DNA from: AC-69 sp035701505
GTDB taxonomy: Bacteria; Actinomycetota; UBA4738; HRBIN12
NCBI GenBank assembly: GCA_035701505.1
Contig: DASSSA010000132.1
Location: 1 to 46,996, forward strand
Length of the DNA: 46,996 bases
Direction: 5' to 3'
The notes below the pieces were generated by a model, which worked only from the letters and a program-made list of their open reading frames with translations, did no database searches and had not been told where the DNA came from. Positions within the stretch are counted from its first letter, which is position 1. Each line of letters starts with the position of its first letter. Of this stretch, positions 7,226 through 16,509 are shown piece after piece. Both the position numbers and the translations under genes were made by a program.

Positions 7226-8605
7226 GTGCAGACAACCGTCCAAGAGACCGACAAGCACAAGGTCAAGCTGACCGTCGAGATCCCCACTGACCGCTTCGGC
7301 AAGGACCTCGACGCCGCGTATCGACGGGTGGCCCAGCAGGTCAAGGTGCCGGGGTTCCGCAAGGGCAAGGCCCCCCGCAGGGTCATCGATGCGCAGGTCG
7401 GCCGCGAAGCAGTCGTGGCGGAGTTCCTGGAAGACGCCGTCCCCACCTACTATCGGGAGGCCATCCGGGAGAACGAGCTCGCGCCGATCACGGATCCGGA
7501 CATCGCGCTCGAGCAGGTGGAGGAGGGGAAGCCGCTGGTCTTCACGGCGACGGTCGAGGTCCGTCCGCGGCTGCAGCTGGAGGAGTCCGACTACACGGGC
7601 GTTCGGGTCGAGCGGCCGCCGACCGAGGTTGCCGACCGCGAGGTCGACGAGCTGCTCGACCGGCTCCGGGAACGCTTCGCCGAGCTCGATCCGGTGAGCC
7701 GTCCCGCCAAGGTCGGCGACTACGTCGTCATCGACCTTCGGGCCACCGTCCACGGCGAGGAGGTTCCCGAGGCCTCCCGGCCCGACTACCTGTACGAGGT
7801 GGGCTCGGGGGAGTTCGTGGAGAAGCTCGACCAGGAGCTGGAAGGCAAGCGGGCGGGCGAGATCCTGAAGTTCAACGCGACCCTTCCCGATCGCATCGGC
7901 GAGCGGGCCGGGCAAGAGGTCTCCTTCCAGGTGCTGGTGAAGGAGGTCAAGGCCAAGCGCCTCCCGAGCGCCGACGACGAGTTCGCCAAGACAGCCTCCG
8001 AGTTCGACACCCTGGAGGAGCTTCGCCAGAGCCTCCGGGAGCAGCTCGGTCAGAACAAGGAGCGGGCCGCCGACGCCGAGGTCCGGGACCGGGCGTTGCA
8101 AGCCCTGGTGGACACCGTCGACGTCGACCTCCCCGATACGCTGGTCGACGAGGAGACCGAGCATCGGGTCCGGCACGCGCGGGAGCGAGCCGAGCAGGCC
8201 GGCGTGACCCTTCAGCAGGTGCTCGACGCCCAGGGGTTCGACGAGCTGCGGTTCCGGTCCGACGCCCGGGCCCATTCCCTGCGCGCCATCAGGGGCGACC
8301 TGGTGCTCGAGGCGGTAGCCAGGAAGGAGGACATCCAGGTGACTCCGGAGGAGATCGGGAACGAGATCGGCCTCCTGGCCACATCCCTTGACCGGGACCC
8401 CAAGGACGTGGCCCGAACGCTCGAACGGACCGGTCAGGTCGTAACACTGGCCGGTGATATCATCCGCTCGAAGGCGCTCGACTGGATCGTCGAGCATGCC
8501 GATATCGTTTCGGAAGGCGAGCGCCGAGCGGCCGACCGGATTTCCGACGAAACCGGGGAACCGTCCGAGCCTCCCCAGCAGGATCGAGCGGAGGAGCAGT
8601 CATGA
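7226..8605 (+). CDS. tig: Trigger factor, ribosome-associated chaperone and peptidyl-prolyl isomerase
   Basis: This is a 459-residue protein with the three trigger-factor parts. The N-terminal ribosome-binding domain (about 1-150) has the signature GFRKGKAPR at 43-51. The FKBP-like PPIase domain spans about 155-240 and the long helical C-terminal chaperone domain about 250-435. An acidic, low-complexity tail (GEPSEPPQQDRAEEQS) ends the protein. It binds near the nascent-chain exit tunnel and holds emerging polypeptides. It starts at GTG, probably leaderless. Its stop overlaps the clpP start as ATGA, so folding and proteolysis genes are co-expressed in the order tig-clpP-clpX that is common in bacteria. 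Confidence 0.95.
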   Translation: MQTTVQETDKHKVKLTVEIPTDRFGKDLDAAYRRVAQQVKVPGFRKGKAPRRVIDAQVGREAVVAEFLEDAVPTYYREAIRENELAPITDPDIALEQVEEGKPLVFTATVEVRPRLQLEESDYTGVRVERPPTEVADREVDELLDRLRERFAELDPVSRPAKVGDYVVIDLRATVHGEEVPEASRPDYLYEVGSGEFVEKLDQELEGKRAGEILKFNATLPDRIGERAGQEVSFQVLVKEVKAKRLPSADDEFAKTASEFDTLEELRQSLREQLGQNKERAADAEVRDRALQALVDTVDVDLPDTLVDEETEHRVRHARERAEQAGVTLQQVLDAQGFDELRFRSDARAHSLRAIRGDLVLEAVARKEDIQVTPEEIGNEIGLLATSLDRDPKDVARTLERTGQVVTLAGDIIRSKALDWIVEHADIVSEGERRAADRISDETGEPSEPPQQDRAEEQS

Positions 8606-9240
8606 CCGAGCTGAAGGACTACCTCGTCCCCGTGGTTGTCGAGCAGACCAGCCGCGGCGAGCGGTCGTTCGATATCTACTCGCGCCTGCTGAAGGAACGG
8701 ATCGTGTTCCTGGGCACGCCAATCGACGACAACGTGGGGAACCTCATCATGGCGCAGCTCCTGCACCTCGAGTCCGAGGACCCCGAGAAGGACATCAACC
8801 TGTACATCAACTCTCCTGGCGGCGACATCACGTCTCTGTTCGCCATCTACGACACCATGCAATACATCAAGCCCGACGTGTCGACCATCGTGATGGGCCA
8901 GGCGGCCTCGGCCGCCGCGGTGCTCGTCCTGGCCGGCACGAAGGGCAAGCGCTACGCGTTGCCCCACTCCCGGATCCTGCTGCACCAGCCGCACGGCGGA
9001 GCACAGGGCCAGGCCGTGGACATCGAGATCCAGGCCAAGGAGATCACGCGGTACCGCAAGCTCCTGGAGGAGCTCATCGCCAAGCACACCGGCCAGCCGC
9101 TCGACAAGGTGGCCAAGGACACCGATCGTGACTTCATCCTGACCGCAGAAGAGGCCGTGGCGTATGGGGTGGTGGACGAGGTCATCAGCACCCGGAAGAT
9201 GCTCCCCGAACTTGCAGCGGCGGCCGCCGGAAGCTCGTAG
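8602..9240 (+). CDS. clpP: ATP-dependent Clp protease proteolytic subunit
   Basis: This is a 212-residue serine peptidase. The catalytic triad is Ser103 in GQAASAAA, His128 in ILLHQPHGG and Asp177 in TDRDF, with the spacings (25 and 49) of the E. coli enzyme. SPGGDITSLFAIYDTM is the family oxyanion/handle region. It forms the two-ring protease chamber served by ClpX. The start overlaps the tig stop (ATGA, 8602-8605). A perfect hairpin separates it from clpX. Many actinobacteria carry two clpP genes; only one is seen in this window. Confidence 0.97.
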   Translation: MTELKDYLVPVVVEQTSRGERSFDIYSRLLKERIVFLGTPIDDNVGNLIMAQLLHLESEDPEKDINLYINSPGGDITSLFAIYDTMQYIKPDVSTIVMGQAASAAAVLVLAGTKGKRYALPHSRILLHQPHGGAQGQAVDIEIQAKEITRYRKLLEELIAKHTGQPLDKVAKDTDRDFILTAEEAVAYGVVDEVISTRKMLPELAAAAAGSS

Positions 9241-9254
9241 AATCCGTTTCGAGG

Positions 9255-9275
9255 GGCCGGGTGAGGAACCCGGCC
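9255..9275 (+). terminator. Perfect hairpin between clpP and clpX (attenuator or processing site)
   Basis: GGCCGGGT (9255-9262), loop GAGGA, ACCCGGCC (9268-9275): an 8-bp perfect stem. The following bases are GTTTCC, not a clear U-tract, so it is more likely a partial terminator or RNA-stability element than a full intrinsic terminator. Confidence 0.45.
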
Positions 9276-9300
9276 GTTTCCGTCAAGGAGCTCGGAGGCG

Positions 9301-10566
9301 ATGGGGAGGCTGGGCGACTCGGACCTGTTGAAGTGCTCCTTCTGTGGGAAGAGCCAGAAGCAGGTCAAGAAGCTGATCGCGGGCCCTGGCGTCTACATCT
9401 GCGACGAGTGCATCGATCTCTGTAACGAGATCATCGAGGAGGAGCTCTCCGAGACCTCCGACCTCAAGCTCGAGGAGCTGCCCAAGCCCCAGGAGATCTA
9501 CACGTTCCTGGACGACTACGTGATCGGGCAGGAGCAGGCCAAGAAGGTCCTGTCGGTGGCCGTCTACAACCACTACAAGCGGATCCAGGTGGGGGCCAAG
9601 GACGGCGACGTCGAGCTCCAGAAGTCCAACATCCTGATCCTGGGGCCCACCGGATGCGGGAAGACCCTGCTGGCCCAGACCCTGGCCAAGATGCTGAACG
9701 TGCCGTTCGCCATCGCCGACGCGACGGCGTTGACCGAGGCCGGGTACGTCGGCGAGGACGTCGAGAACATCCTGCTGAAGCTGATCCAGGCCGCCGACTA
9801 CGACGTGAAGAAGGCCGAGACCGGGATCATCTACATCGACGAGGTGGACAAGATCGCCCGCAAGAGCGAGAACCCCTCCATCACACGGGACGTCTCGGGC
9901 GAGGGCGTCCAGCAGGCGTTGCTGAAGATCCTCGAGGGGACCACGGCATCGGTCCCGCCGCAGGGCGGGCGCAAGCACCCGCATCAGGAATTCATCCAGA
10001 TCGACACGACGAACATCCTGTTCATCTGCGGCGGTGCGTTCGCCGGCCTGGAGAAGATCATCGAGAGCCGGATCGGGAGCCGGGGCATCGGGTTCGGCGC
10101 CGACGTCCGGCGGGTGGAGGAGAAGGACATCGGTCAGATCCTGGCGCGGGTCCTCCCCGAGGACCTGCTGAAGTACGGGCTCATCCCCGAGTTCGTGGGA
10201 CGCCTGCCCGTCCTGACCCACGTGCACAACCTGGACAAGCAGGCGCTGGTGGACATCCTCACCAAGCCGAAGAACGCGCTGGTCAAGCAGTACTGCAAGT
10301 TCTTCGAGTTCGACGGCGTGGAGCTGGAGTTCGAGGATGACGCGCTGTCGGCCATCGCCGATCAAGCCATCCTCCGCGGAACCGGGGCGCGTGGCCTTCG
10401 GGCCATCATGGAGGAGGTCCTGCTGAACGTGATGTACGAACTTCCTTCGCGACAGGACGTCACCAAGTGCCTGATCGATCAGAACGTGGTGATGTCAGGG
10501 GTCAACCCCACGCTCGTCCCGCGGCAGGAACCCGCACCGCGCGTTCGCAAGGAACGGACGGCCTAG
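9301..10566 (+). CDS. clpX: ATP-dependent Clp protease ATP-binding subunit ClpX
   Basis: This is a 421-residue AAA+ unfoldase. The N-terminal zinc-binding domain has Cys12, Cys15, Cys34 and Cys37. The AAA+ core has Walker A GPTGCGKT at 115-122, Walker B IIYIDEVDKI, pore and sensor segments, and sensor II around RGTGARGLRAIMEE. It unfolds tagged substrates and feeds them to ClpP. The start has GGAGG 2 bases and AAGGAG 10 bases upstream; the farther site is better spaced. It sits 60 bases after clpP, across the hairpin. All key residues are intact. Confidence 0.97.
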   Translation: MGRLGDSDLLKCSFCGKSQKQVKKLIAGPGVYICDECIDLCNEIIEEELSETSDLKLEELPKPQEIYTFLDDYVIGQEQAKKVLSVAVYNHYKRIQVGAKDGDVELQKSNILILGPTGCGKTLLAQTLAKMLNVPFAIADATALTEAGYVGEDVENILLKLIQAADYDVKKAETGIIYIDEVDKIARKSENPSITRDVSGEGVQQALLKILEGTTASVPPQGGRKHPHQEFIQIDTTNILFICGGAFAGLEKIIESRIGSRGIGFGADVRRVEEKDIGQILARVLPEDLLKYGLIPEFVGRLPVLTHVHNLDKQALVDILTKPKNALVKQYCKFFEFDGVELEFEDDALSAIADQAILRGTGARGLRAIMEEVLLNVMYELPSRQDVTKCLIDQNVVMSGVNPTLVPRQEPAPRVRKERTA

Positions 10567-10627
10567 CCCTTCCAGCGCAGACGGTCCATGGCAGAGTGTA
10601 TTGGCGGTCCGTCGACGCGACGTCTCG

Positions 10628-10633
10628 TAGACT
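10628..10633 (+). promoter_or_regulatory. -10 hexamer, leaderless type, for valS
   Basis: TAGACT ends 6 bases before ATG 10640. TTGGCG at 10601-10606 is the nearest -35-like element, but the 21-base gap is too long for comfort. Confidence 0.45.
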
Positions 10634-10639
10634 CCGCGC

Positions 10640-13180
10640 ATGGCCGTGCCGGAGAAGCCGAGCATCGAAGGATTGGAAGCTACCTGGGGCGAGCGATGGG
10701 AGTCCGCCGGGACCTACCGGTTCGACCGGTCGAGGTCGCGCCAGGAGATCTACGCCGTCGACACGCCACCCCCCACCGTGAGCGGTTACATCCACGTCGG
10801 CCACGTCATGTCCTACACGCACACCGACGTGATCGCCCGGTTCCAACGGATGGCGGGCAAGATGGTCTTCTACCCGATGGGATGGGATGACAACGGCCTT
10901 CCGACCGAACGACGGGTCCAGAACCATTTCGGCGTTCGGTGCGACCCTTCCCTTCCCTTCGACCCGAACTTCGACCCGGACGCGTTCGAGCGCTCGAACG
11001 GCGAGCCCGTGGCAGTGTCGCGGCCGAACTTCGTGGAGCTGTGCGGCCGGCTGACGGCCGAGGACGAGCGGGCCTTCGAGGATCTGTTCCGCCGCCTGGC
11101 GCTGTCGGTGGACTGGTCGATGACCTACGCGACGATCGACGAGCATTCCCGCCGGGCGTCTCAGCGAGCCTTCCTCCGCCTCCTGGCCCGGGGCCTCACG
11201 TACCAGGCCGAGGCCCCCACGATGTGGGACGTGGACTTCCGGACCGCCGTGGCGCAGGCGGAGATCGAGGACCGTGAGGTGGACGGGACGTACCACCGCG
11301 TGGCCTTCGAGCTCGAGGCCGGCGGCTCGGTCGAGATCGAGACGTCACGCCCCGAGCTCATCCCGGCCTGCGTGGCGCTCGTGGTGAACCCCGAGGACGG
11401 GCGGTTCCGTGAGCTGGTGGGCAGGCATGCGCTGACGCCGCTCTTCGGCGCGCGAGTGCCGATCGTGGCCCACCGGCTCGCCGACCCGGAGAAGGGGACC
11501 GGCATCGCCATGATCTGCACGTTCGGCGACATGACCGACGTGATCTGGTGGCGGGAGCTCTCGCTTCCCACACGGGTGGTGGTGCAGCGTGACGGCACGA
11601 TCGCGCCGCCGCGATGGGGCCAGCCCGGGTGGGAGTCACGCGACGTGGAAGCCGCGAACGCGGCACACTTTGAGCTGGCCGGGCTCTCCGCCTCCAGAGC
11701 CCGGAGGCGGATCGTCGGGCTCCTTTCCGATTCCGGCCAACTGGTCGGCGAACCCAAGCCCGTCCGGCACGCGGTGAAGTTCTACGAGCGAGGGGAACGG
11801 CCTCTCGAGATCATCTCCAGCCGGCAGTGGTTCGTGAAGACCCTCGAGTTTCGGGAAGACCTGGTCAAACGAGGCCGTGAGCTCCATTGGCACCCCGAGC
11901 ACATGCGGGCCCGGTACGAGTCCTGGGTGGAGGGGCTGAACTCCGACTGGTGCGTCAGCCGCCAGCGGTTCTTCGGCGTCCCGTTCCCGGTGTGGTACGC
12001 GCTCGACGACCGGGGCGAGCCCGACCACGAGCACCCCCTGCTCGCTCCTGAGAACCGGCTGCCGGTGGATCCATCCAGCGATGTCCCCGAGGGCTTCAGG
12101 GCGGAGCAGCGCGGCGCGCCCGGGGGCTTCGTCGGCGATCCAGACATCATGGACACATGGGCCACCTCGTCGCTCACGCCCCAGATCGCCGGACGGTGGT
12201 GTGAGGACGACGACCTGTTCGGCCGGGTCTTCCCAATGGACCTTCGGCCCCAGGGCCACGACATCATCCGGACCTGGCTGTTCTACACGGTGCTGAAGTC
12301 GCACCTGGAGCACGGTTCGCTCCCCTGGACCAACGCGGCCATCTCCGGATGGGTCCTGGACCCCGAGCGCAAGAAGATGTCGAAGTCGAAGGGGAACGTG
12401 GTGACGCCCATGCCGCTCCTGGAGCGATACGGCGCGGACGCCGTCCGCTACTGGGCGGCGAGCGCGCGCCTCGGCGCCGACACCGCGTTCGACGAGAGCC
12501 AGATCAAGGTGGGACGCCGGCTGACCATCAAAGTCCTGAACGCGTCGCGGTTCGCGCTCTCGATCGAGGCCGGCGACGGGGCCGTGACCGAGACCCTCGA
12601 TCGATCGATGCTACGGCAGCTCGCCGACACCATCGAGGAGGCGACTCGCGCGTTCACCGCGTACGACCATGCTCGGGCCCTGGAGGTGACCGAGCGCTTC
12701 TTCTGGAGCTTCTGCGACGACTACCTGGAGCTGGTCAAGGGACGGGCGTATGGGGCGCGCGGCGCCGACGCGGCCGCATCGGCCGTGTCGGCGCGGCGCG
12801 CCGCCCTCGCGGTGCTCTTGCGGATGTTCGGGCCGTTCCTGCCCTATGTGACCGAGGAGGTCTGGTCGTGGTGGCGGGAGGGCTCGGTGCACCTTGCACC
12901 CTGGCCCACCGGGACGGAGCTCGTCCAGGCGGCCGTGGGAGCGGATCCGTTGGTCCTGGACGTGACGGCCGCCGTCCTGGGAGAAGTTCGCAAGTTCAAG
13001 GCCCTGAACAAGCAGTCGCTCCGGGCCAGGGCCGAGCGCGTGGTGGTCCGCGACAGACAGGAACGCCTGGCCATCCTCGAGGCGGTGGCGGCCGACCTCC
13101 GCGAGGCCGGCAACATCGAGCGCTTGGAGACGGTCGAAGGCGACGTGTTCGCCGTCGAGACGACGCTCGCGTCTGCCTGA
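10640..13180 (+). CDS. valS: Valyl-tRNA synthetase, short form
   Basis: This is an 846-residue class I synthetase. HVGH (52-55) and KMSKS (about 579-583) are the ATP-binding motifs. PPPTVSGYIHVGHV and MGWDDNGLPTERRVQ identify ValS within the Ile/Leu/Val group, and a CP1 editing domain lies between them (about 190-400). It charges tRNA-Val and hydrolyses mischarged Thr. It is about 100 residues shorter than the E. coli enzyme. The C-terminus stops after the anticodon-binding domain and a short segment, without the long Lys/Arg-rich coiled-coil arm, as in the archaeal-like ValS lineage found in some actinobacteria. folC starts 7 bases after its stop. Confidence 0.95.
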   Translation: MAVPEKPSIEGLEATWGERWESAGTYRFDRSRSRQEIYAVDTPPPTVSGYIHVGHVMSYTHTDVIARFQRMAGKMVFYPMGWDDNGLPTERRVQNHFGVRCDPSLPFDPNFDPDAFERSNGEPVAVSRPNFVELCGRLTAEDERAFEDLFRRLALSVDWSMTYATIDEHSRRASQRAFLRLLARGLTYQAEAPTMWDVDFRTAVAQAEIEDREVDGTYHRVAFELEAGGSVEIETSRPELIPACVALVVNPEDGRFRELVGRHALTPLFGARVPIVAHRLADPEKGTGIAMICTFGDMTDVIWWRELSLPTRVVVQRDGTIAPPRWGQPGWESRDVEAANAAHFELAGLSASRARRRIVGLLSDSGQLVGEPKPVRHAVKFYERGERPLEIISSRQWFVKTLEFREDLVKRGRELHWHPEHMRARYESWVEGLNSDWCVSRQRFFGVPFPVWYALDDRGEPDHEHPLLAPENRLPVDPSSDVPEGFRAEQRGAPGGFVGDPDIMDTWATSSLTPQIAGRWCEDDDLFGRVFPMDLRPQGHDIIRTWLFYTVLKSHLEHGSLPWTNAAISGWVLDPERKKMSKSKGNVVTPMPLLERYGADAVRYWAASARLGADTAFDESQIKVGRRLTIKVLNASRFALSIEAGDGAVTETLDRSMLRQLADTIEEATRAFTAYDHARALEVTERFFWSFCDDYLELVKGRAYGARGADAAASAVSARRAALAVLLRMFGPFLPYVTEEVWSWWREGSVHLAPWPTGTELVQAAVGADPLVLDVTAAVLGEVRKFKALNKQSLRARAERVVVRDRQERLAILEAVAADLREAGNIERLETVEGDVFAVETTLASA

Positions 13181-13187
13181 CCAGGCC

Positions 13188-14471
13188 ATGCGATTCGACG
13201 AGGCACTGGCGGAGCTCGACGACCGGCAACCCGACCGCATGGTCCCGGATCTCGCCCGGATCTCCGCGATGGCCGACCTGCTCGACGACCCACAGCTCAC
13301 GTATCCGACGATCCACGTCACCGGGACGAACGGCAAGACCACCACGGCCCACCTCATCGCGGACCTGGCCTGCGAGCACGGCCTCAGGACGGGGCTCTAC
13401 AGCTCGCCGCACCTGCACTCGGTAACCGAACGCATCTCCGTGTGTGGCGAAGCCATCTCCGAGACGGAGTTCGGCGAGGAGTACGAACGGCTGCTGCCGT
13501 ACTTCCAGCTCGTGGACGCGAAGGGCGAGCGGGTCACGTACTTCGAAGCGCTCACGGCGCTCGCGTTCGTGTGGTTCTCGGACAAGCCGGTGTCGCTCGG
13601 CGCCTTCGAGGTGGGGATGGGCGGCGCGTGGGACGCCACGAACCTCGTGTCCGGCGATGTCGGGGTGATCTGCCCCATCGCCATCGATCACCCCGAGCTC
13701 GGCTCCACACTGGAACAGATCGCCGCGGAGAAGGCCGGCATCGTGAAGCCAGGCAAGGTGGTGGTGTGTCGAGAGCAGCCCCCCGAGGCGTTCCAGGTGA
13801 TCCAGGATCGGTGCGAGGCGTTCGAGGCGCGACTGCGGTACGAGGGACACGATTTCGCCCTTTCGGATCGCCGCCGTTCCGTCGGGGGGCAAGTCATCGG
13901 AGTTCGAGGGCTCTTCGACCAGTACCAGGAGATTCCGCTCGGGCTCTTCGGTGAGCATGCCGCGAGGAACGCTGCGGCGGCGATCGTTGCCGTGGAGTCA
14001 TTCCTGGAGAAGGCGCTGACACTGGACGCGGTCCGATCGGCGCTGTCGGCCGCCAGCTCTCCCGGGAGGTTGGAGGTGGTGGCCCACCGGCCGACGATCG
14101 TCGTCGACGGCGCGCACAATCCCGCCGGGGCGGAGGCACTCGCGTCGGCACTCACCGAGGCGTTCGGGTGGAGCCGGCTGCACCTCGTCATCGCCATCTC
14201 CGCGAACAAGGACATTGGGGGAATCGTCGCCTCGCTCTCTCCCCTCGCCGACCGGGCCTACGCCGCGCGCAACGCCAGCGCACGATCGGTCGGCGGGGAA
14301 CGCGTGGCCCAGGCTCTGGCCAGAGCCAGGATCCCCGTGGAGACCTTCGGCTCGGTGGCCGAGGCGCTCCAGGCGGCGAGGGACAGCGCCGGAGGCGACG
14401 ACCTCATCCTGGTGACCGGCTCTCTCTATACTGTCGCGGACGCTCGCCGCGCACTCGGAAAGGCTCCCTGA
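13188..14471 (+). CDS. folC: Folylpolyglutamate synthase/dihydrofolate synthase
   Basis: This is a 427-residue Mur-ligase-family enzyme. The P-loop TGTNGKTTTAHL lies at about 45-56, YSSPHLHSVTERI follows at about 67-79 and is the FolC substrate loop, and EVGMGGAWDATN carries metal-binding residues. The C-terminal glutamate-ligase domain has VVDGAHNPAG. It adds glutamate to dihydropteroate and/or tetrahydrofolate in the cytoplasm. The order valS-folC-ndk is the standard actinobacterial one. The stop is directly before the ndk ATG (14473), so the genes are probably co-translated. Confidence 0.94.
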   Translation: MRFDEALAELDDRQPDRMVPDLARISAMADLLDDPQLTYPTIHVTGTNGKTTTAHLIADLACEHGLRTGLYSSPHLHSVTERISVCGEAISETEFGEEYERLLPYFQLVDAKGERVTYFEALTALAFVWFSDKPVSLGAFEVGMGGAWDATNLVSGDVGVICPIAIDHPELGSTLEQIAAEKAGIVKPGKVVVCREQPPEAFQVIQDRCEAFEARLRYEGHDFALSDRRRSVGGQVIGVRGLFDQYQEIPLGLFGEHAARNAAAAIVAVESFLEKALTLDAVRSALSAASSPGRLEVVAHRPTIVVDGAHNPAGAEALASALTEAFGWSRLHLVIAISANKDIGGIVASLSPLADRAYAARNASARSVGGERVAQALARARIPVETFGSVAEALQAARDSAGGDDLILVTGSLYTVADARRALGKAP

Positions 14472-14472
14472 A

Positions 14473-14877
14473 ATGGCCGTGGAGTCGACGCTGCTCATCG
14501 TGAAGCCGGACGCCGTGCGGCGCGGTTTGATCGGTGAGGTCCTACGACGGGTCGAAGCCAAGGGGCTGCGCCTCGCCGAGATGCGGATGATCACCATCGA
14601 GCGGGTCACGGCCGAGGAGCATTACGCGGAGCACAGGGAGAAGGCGTTCTTCAACGAGCTCGTCGGGTTCATCGGCTCCGGGCCGGTGGTCGTGGCTCGG
14701 GTGGAGGGCGAGCGTGCCGTCCCGGTCCTTCGCTCACTGATGGGCCCGACCGATCCCGCGCTCGCCCCGCCGGGGACGATCCGTGGCGATTACGGCGTGA
14801 TCATCACCGAGAACCTGGTCCACGGAAGCGACTCGACCGAGTCGGCCGAGCGCGAGCTGACACTCTTCTTCGGATAG
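14473..14877 (+). CDS. ndk: Nucleoside-diphosphate kinase
   Basis: This is a 134-residue protein of normal Ndk length. It starts with ESTLLIVKPDAVRRGLIGEV and has the active-site motif NLVHGSDS with His117, which is phosphorylated during transfer of the gamma-phosphate between NTPs and NDPs. It lies one base after the folC stop and 7 bases before the next gene, so it belongs to the valS-folC-ndk run. Confidence 0.97.
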   Translation: MAVESTLLIVKPDAVRRGLIGEVLRRVEAKGLRLAEMRMITIERVTAEEHYAEHREKAFFNELVGFIGSGPVVVARVEGERAVPVLRSLMGPTDPALAPPGTIRGDYGVIITENLVHGSDSTESAERELTLFFG

Positions 14878-14884
14878 GTCCGTC

Positions 14885-16492
14885 ATGGGGAAGACGGCGG
14901 ATCCCGTCGCCCACGTCCGCCGGTTCGTCGAACGCCATCTCTCGACCATCCAGACGCCGGGGATCGCCATCGGCCTCACGAGCCGTCACGGTTCCCTCGG
15001 AGTGGTCACCGTTGGTCATGCGAACCTCCCCGCCCGCCAGCCGGTCCGGCCGGAGCACCGCTTCCAGATCGGCTCCATCAGCAAGTCGTTCACGGCCATC
15101 GCCATCCTCCAGGAGCACGAGGCGGGTCGGCTCGATCTGCACGCGCCGATCACCGAATACTTGCCATGGTTCGATGTCCCATCGCCGTCGGTGCCGGTCA
15201 CCGTTCACCACCTCCTGACGCACACCGCGGGATTGCCGACCGGCCGGGACTTCACCGGCGAGGGCGTGCATGAGCTGTGGGCTCTCCGCGGGTCGGAGCT
15301 CGGCTTCGTCCCGGGAACCCGGTTCCATTACTCCAACGCCGGCTACAAGGCGCTGGGGTTGGTCCTCGGAGCCGTTACGGGGCAGCCGTGGTGGGAGCTC
15401 GTCCGAACCGGGATCCTCGAACCGCTCCACATGGGATCGACCGACCCGATCACAACGCCTGAGGGAAAGGGTACGAGCGCCACCGGCCACGTCCCACCGT
15501 TCGATGACCGGCCCCGGCACCCCAGCCATGGTCTGGTCCCCGCCCCGTGGATCGAGAGCGCGACCGCGGACGGGACGATCTGCTCCACGGCCGAGGACAT
15601 GTGCGCCTACATGCGCATGCTCCTATGGGGCGGCGACCCCCTGCTCTCCGGACCGAGCTTCGCGCGTCTGATCCAGCCCACCGCGGAGGATCCCGAGGCC
15701 CCGGGCGAGGTCTACGGCTACGGGATGAAGACCACGACCGTGGATGGGCGTACGTCCATCGGGCACACCGGGTCCACCGTCGGGTTCTCGGCGTGGATGG
15801 GGGTGGATCCGGACGAGGGCGTCGGCGTCATCATCCTGGCGAACGCGGACGCGAACCGCGGACCGGCCGCGCGATTCGCTCTGCGGACCCTCTCGGCGTG
15901 GTCCAGGGACGAGCCGTTGCCCGACATCCCCGATCCGATACCCCTCGACCGTGTGGAGAGGGCCGAGGACTATGCGGGCACGTATCGCTCGGAGTACGGC
16001 GAGCTCACGCTGATAGCCGACCATGGCCGGTTGCTCCTGGTGAACCACGGCGAGCCGGCGGCGCTGGTGCGGCAGAAAGGCGACACCTTCGTCGTGGCCC
16101 ATCCGGGATTCGAACGTTTCCCTCTATCGTTCGAGCGCGACGCGACGCACGTGACCCATGTGACGCACGGCGACCGATGGTGGGGAAACGATCGGTACGC
16201 CGGACCGGTGACGTTCGAGCGGCCCACCCGGTGGGAGGTGGTTGCCGGCCATTGGCGCTCGCACAACCCGTGGTACTCGAACTTCCGGATCCTGCCCCGG
16301 CGCGGATCGCTCCGGTTCCTGTGGGGATGGGGCGACGAGGACTGGGAGCTCGTCCCGCTGCCCGACGGGCGGTTCCGAGTAGGGACCGAGGAATGGTCGA
16401 CCAGACGGATCCGGTTCGACACCGTCATCGACGACATGGCCACCCGTGCCGTGCTCGACGGAGCGTCCTACTACCGGACGTTCACGCCCTGA
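14885..16492 (+). CDS. Serine hydrolase of the beta-lactamase/PBP-like class C family
   Basis: This is a 535-residue protein. The catalytic SxxK is Ser64-Ile-Ser-Lys67 in QIGSISKSF, and the YxN motif is Tyr149-Ser-Asn151 in FHYSNAGYKALG. GHTGSTVGFS is the third, KTG-like element. After the hydrolase domain comes a beta-strand-rich extension (from about residue 360, YAGTYRSEYGELTLIADHG) like the C-terminal lipocalin-type domains of such hydrolases. No signal peptide is visible, so it is probably cytoplasmic; esterase or peptidase activity is more likely than antibiotic resistance. It follows ndk by 7 bases and is convergent with fabF 17 bases away. Confidence 0.9.
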   Translation: MGKTADPVAHVRRFVERHLSTIQTPGIAIGLTSRHGSLGVVTVGHANLPARQPVRPEHRFQIGSISKSFTAIAILQEHEAGRLDLHAPITEYLPWFDVPSPSVPVTVHHLLTHTAGLPTGRDFTGEGVHELWALRGSELGFVPGTRFHYSNAGYKALGLVLGAVTGQPWWELVRTGILEPLHMGSTDPITTPEGKGTSATGHVPPFDDRPRHPSHGLVPAPWIESATADGTICSTAEDMCAYMRMLLWGGDPLLSGPSFARLIQPTAEDPEAPGEVYGYGMKTTTVDGRTSIGHTGSTVGFSAWMGVDPDEGVGVIILANADANRGPAARFALRTLSAWSRDEPLPDIPDPIPLDRVERAEDYAGTYRSEYGELTLIADHGRLLLVNHGEPAALVRQKGDTFVVAHPGFERFPLSFERDATHVTHVTHGDRWWGNDRYAGPVTFERPTRWEVVAGHWRSHNPWYSNFRILPRRGSLRFLWGWGDEDWELVPLPDGRFRVGTEEWSTRRIRFDTVIDDMATRAVLDGASYYRTFTP

Positions 16493-16509
16493 GCATTGGA
16501 GGTTGGTCG

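Noticed and set aside
7031..8497. Long open frame on the minus strand opposite tig (488 codons)
   Set aside because: It is the antisense of trigger factor and reads as low-complexity Leu/Gly/Val-rich sequence typical of the complement of a high-GC gene; no domain or ribosome-binding site.
9283..10365. Long open frame opposite clpX (360 codons)
   Set aside because: Antisense shadow of clpX, Leu/Asp/Val-rich composition, no recognisable family.
14885..16492. Antibiotic-resistance beta-lactamase
   Set aside because: Only the class C-like fold motifs are present, with no signal peptide and a non-lactamase C-terminal domain; housekeeping hydrolase is more likely.
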